From assembly GCF_011044975.1 (NCBI RefSeq), contig NZ_JAAKZV010000001.1, positions 1 through 64,000 on the forward strand: a stretch of 64,000 bases of DNA, in the 5' to 3' direction. This stretch comes from Streptomyces coryli (GTDB lineage Bacteria > Actinomycetota > Actinomycetes > Streptomycetales > Streptomycetaceae). The notes under the pieces are model-generated. The model saw only the letters and a list, made by a program, of their open reading frames with translations, made no database searches and had not been told where the DNA came from. Shown piece by piece: positions 62,752-64,000 of this stretch. Made by a program: the position numbers and the translations under genes. The number at the start of each line of letters is the position of its first letter. Positions within the stretch are counted from its first letter, which is position 1.

Positions 62752-64000
62752 TCAGGACACCTGCGGGGTCGCGCGGACGCCGTAGTGCACATAGCGCTCG
62801 CCGGTGGGCAGGGCGTAGAAGGTGATGGGCATCCAGGCCTCGCTGCCGGGTGGCCGGACGAGATAGAGGTCGTCCGTTACGGGCTCCAGGGCGAACTCCT
62901 GCACCGGTTCCGGCACCATCGCGGCCAGCGGTCCGGTCGTGGTCTGCCGCAGCCGCGGCCCTTCGGCGCCGTCCAGGACCTCGACGTCCGCGCTGGCCCG
63001 CTCGTACCGGCCCAGGTGCGGCGTGATGTCGACCTCGGGCCGTACGGTCGGCGGCTCCAGAGGTGCCGGCATCGTGACCCCGGCGAGGTCGGCGAAGATC
63101 TCCCGGAACAGCTCCAGGTACAGGTCGCGGGTGGCGCCCCCGTTGGTCAGGAGGGTGACCGCGAGGTCCGCCTTGGGCAGGACGCGCAGGAACGCCGACT
63201 GGCCGATGGTGTTCCCGTCGTGGCCCAGCAGCCGGTGGCCGTCCCAGTCGAAGCGGATCCAGCCGAGGCCCCAGGAGTCGCCGAGGGTGTGCCGGTCGGG
63301 CAGCTCGACCTGCGAAACGGTCATCGCGCGGGCGGAGGCCTCCGACAGCACCCGGGTGCCGTCCGGGGCGATGCCGCCCGCGAGGTGCATACGGGCGAAG
63401 GCCAGCACGTCGGCGGCGGACGCGCTGATCAGCCCGGCGGGCCCGGCCGAGCGCGGCAGGCCCCAGGCGGGGACGGGGCGGGGTTCCCCGCCGCCCGCGG
63501 CGTCGTGGCCCAGCGCGGCGCGGAAGCGCAGCGCCTCCTCCGGCAGCGTCACGGTGTGCGCCAGGCCGAGGGGTGTGCACAGCCGCTCCTGCAGCGCACC
63601 GTCCCAGGTGGTGCCGGTGAGCTTCTCGATGACGCGGCCCGCGAGGACGTAGCCGGAGTTGCAGTACGAGAAGGTCGCGCCCAGCGGGTGGCTCTGCGCG
63701 GCCTGCTCCAGCTCGGCCGCGTAGCGCTCCAGGCAGTCGTCGCCGCGCCCGGTGTCGGTGAAGATGTCGCCGTCGATGCCGCTGGTGTGGGTGAGGAGGT
63801 GCCGCATGGTGACCTTCGCCGCGACTCCCGGGTCCGAGAGCCGCAGCTCGGGCAGCACGTCGGCGATCGGCGCGTCGAGGTCGAGCCGTCCCTCGTCGGC
63901 CAGTTGCAGGGCGAGGGTCGCGGTCCAGACCTTGGTGATCGAGCCGATCTGGAAGAGGGAGTCGGTGGTGGTCGCGACGCCGGTGTCCTTGTTGAGCACG
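62752..64000 (-). CDS. Serine hydrolase of the beta-lactamase/S12 (D-aminopeptidase) family, 5-prime end off window
   Basis: About 415 residues are visible; the N-terminus lies beyond base 64000. SxxK is SITK, YxN is YCN (FSYCNSG), and HDGNTIG is the third motif. The C-terminal ~110 residues form a beta-rich domain as in D-aminopeptidases and related S12 esterases. M20 starts one base after its stop. D-aminopeptidase would supply D-amino acids to the downstream enzymes; D-Ala carboxypeptidase or esterase are alternatives. Confidence 0.82.
   Translation of the reverse strand, partial: VLNKDTGVATTTDSLFQIGSITKVWTATLALQLADEGRLDLDAPIADVLPELRLSDPGVAAKVTMRHLLTHTSGIDGDIFTDTGRGDDCLERYAAELEQAAQSHPLGATFSYCNSGYVLAGRVIEKLTGTTWDGALQERLCTPLGLAHTVTLPEEALRFRAALGHDAAGGGEPRPVPAWGLPRSAGPAGLISASAADVLAFARMHLAGGIAPDGTRVLSEASARAMTVSQVELPDRHTLGDSWGLGWIRFDWDGHRLLGHDGNTIGQSAFLRVLPKADLAVTLLTNGGATRDLYLELFREIFADLAGVTMPAPLEPPTVRPEVDITPHLGRYERASADVEVLDGAEGPRLRQTTTGPLAAMVPEPVQEFALEPVTDDLYLVRPPGSEAWMPITFYALPTGERYVHYGVRATPQVS

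Overview
The window is a gene-dense stretch of very GC-rich DNA with strongly GC-biased third codon positions, frequent GTG/TTG starts, many 4-base stop/start overlaps, twin-arginine signals, sugar ABC importers without their own ATPase and one TTA-containing small gene. This points to an actinomycete, most likely a Streptomyces chromosome. I see no rRNA, tRNA, CRISPR array, insertion sequence or antibiotic megasynthase. It reads as an accessory catabolic region.

Layout. 1-9.7 kb: cut-off flavin disulfide oxidoreductase, L,D-transpeptidase, FUSC membrane protein, wax-ester/diacylglycerol acyltransferase, epoxide-hydrolase-like enzyme, GNAT, LysM-M23 peptidase, methyltransferase and septum-formation-like protein. 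9.8-18 kb: ROK regulator coupled to a GH2 beta-galactosidase, then a minus-strand run (MmcQ, lipase, GNAT, aldo/keto reductase, AlkB, TetR). 18.7-21.5 kb: TetR/SnoaL divergon, a self-contained unit with a strong promoter, structured leader and 38-residue hydrophobic peptide, a LysR fragment, and a DoxX/LysR divergon.

21.5-39.3 kb looks like one aromatic-acid catabolic island. It holds a PaaX-type regulator divergent from a five-gene branched-chain/aromatic ABC importer, an aldehyde dehydrogenase, and an Nramp-like carrier without the metal motif. A minus-strand set of SDR, amidohydrolase, CoA ligase and MaoC hydratase under a MarR regulator matches the p-hydroxycinnamate beta-oxidative deacetylation (Cou) pathway of Rhodococcus. 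An IclR regulator, a secreted esterase and a VanAB-like demethylase pair with a 52-residue Cys/His protein nested between its subunits complete the island. A 28-bp element (25/28 identical) occurs in the PaaX/ABC divergent promoter and again in the esterase/vanAB divergent promoter 14 kb away, suggesting one regulon. A working model is: ester released outside, acid imported, side chain removed by Cou enzymes, methyl ether removed by VanAB.

39.4-51.4 kb is a second large operon, for an unidentified carbohydrate: GntR regulator, sugar ABC importer (no ATPase), Tat-exported esterase, GH94-like phosphorylase, ROK kinase with a 30-bp tandem-repeat insertion, SIS isomerase, SDR, FAD oxidoreductase and a phosphotriesterase-like lactonase, almost all with overlapping stop/start codons.

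51.4-64 kb carries nitroreductase, exported amidohydrolase, TetR/Ohr divergon, ROK/HAD-like divergon, an MFS exporter with a possible leader peptide, a sulfatase, and a minus-strand set (S12 hydrolase, M20 peptidase, N-acylamino-acid racemase, GNAT) that has the parts of the D-to-L amino acid conversion route through N-succinyl intermediates.
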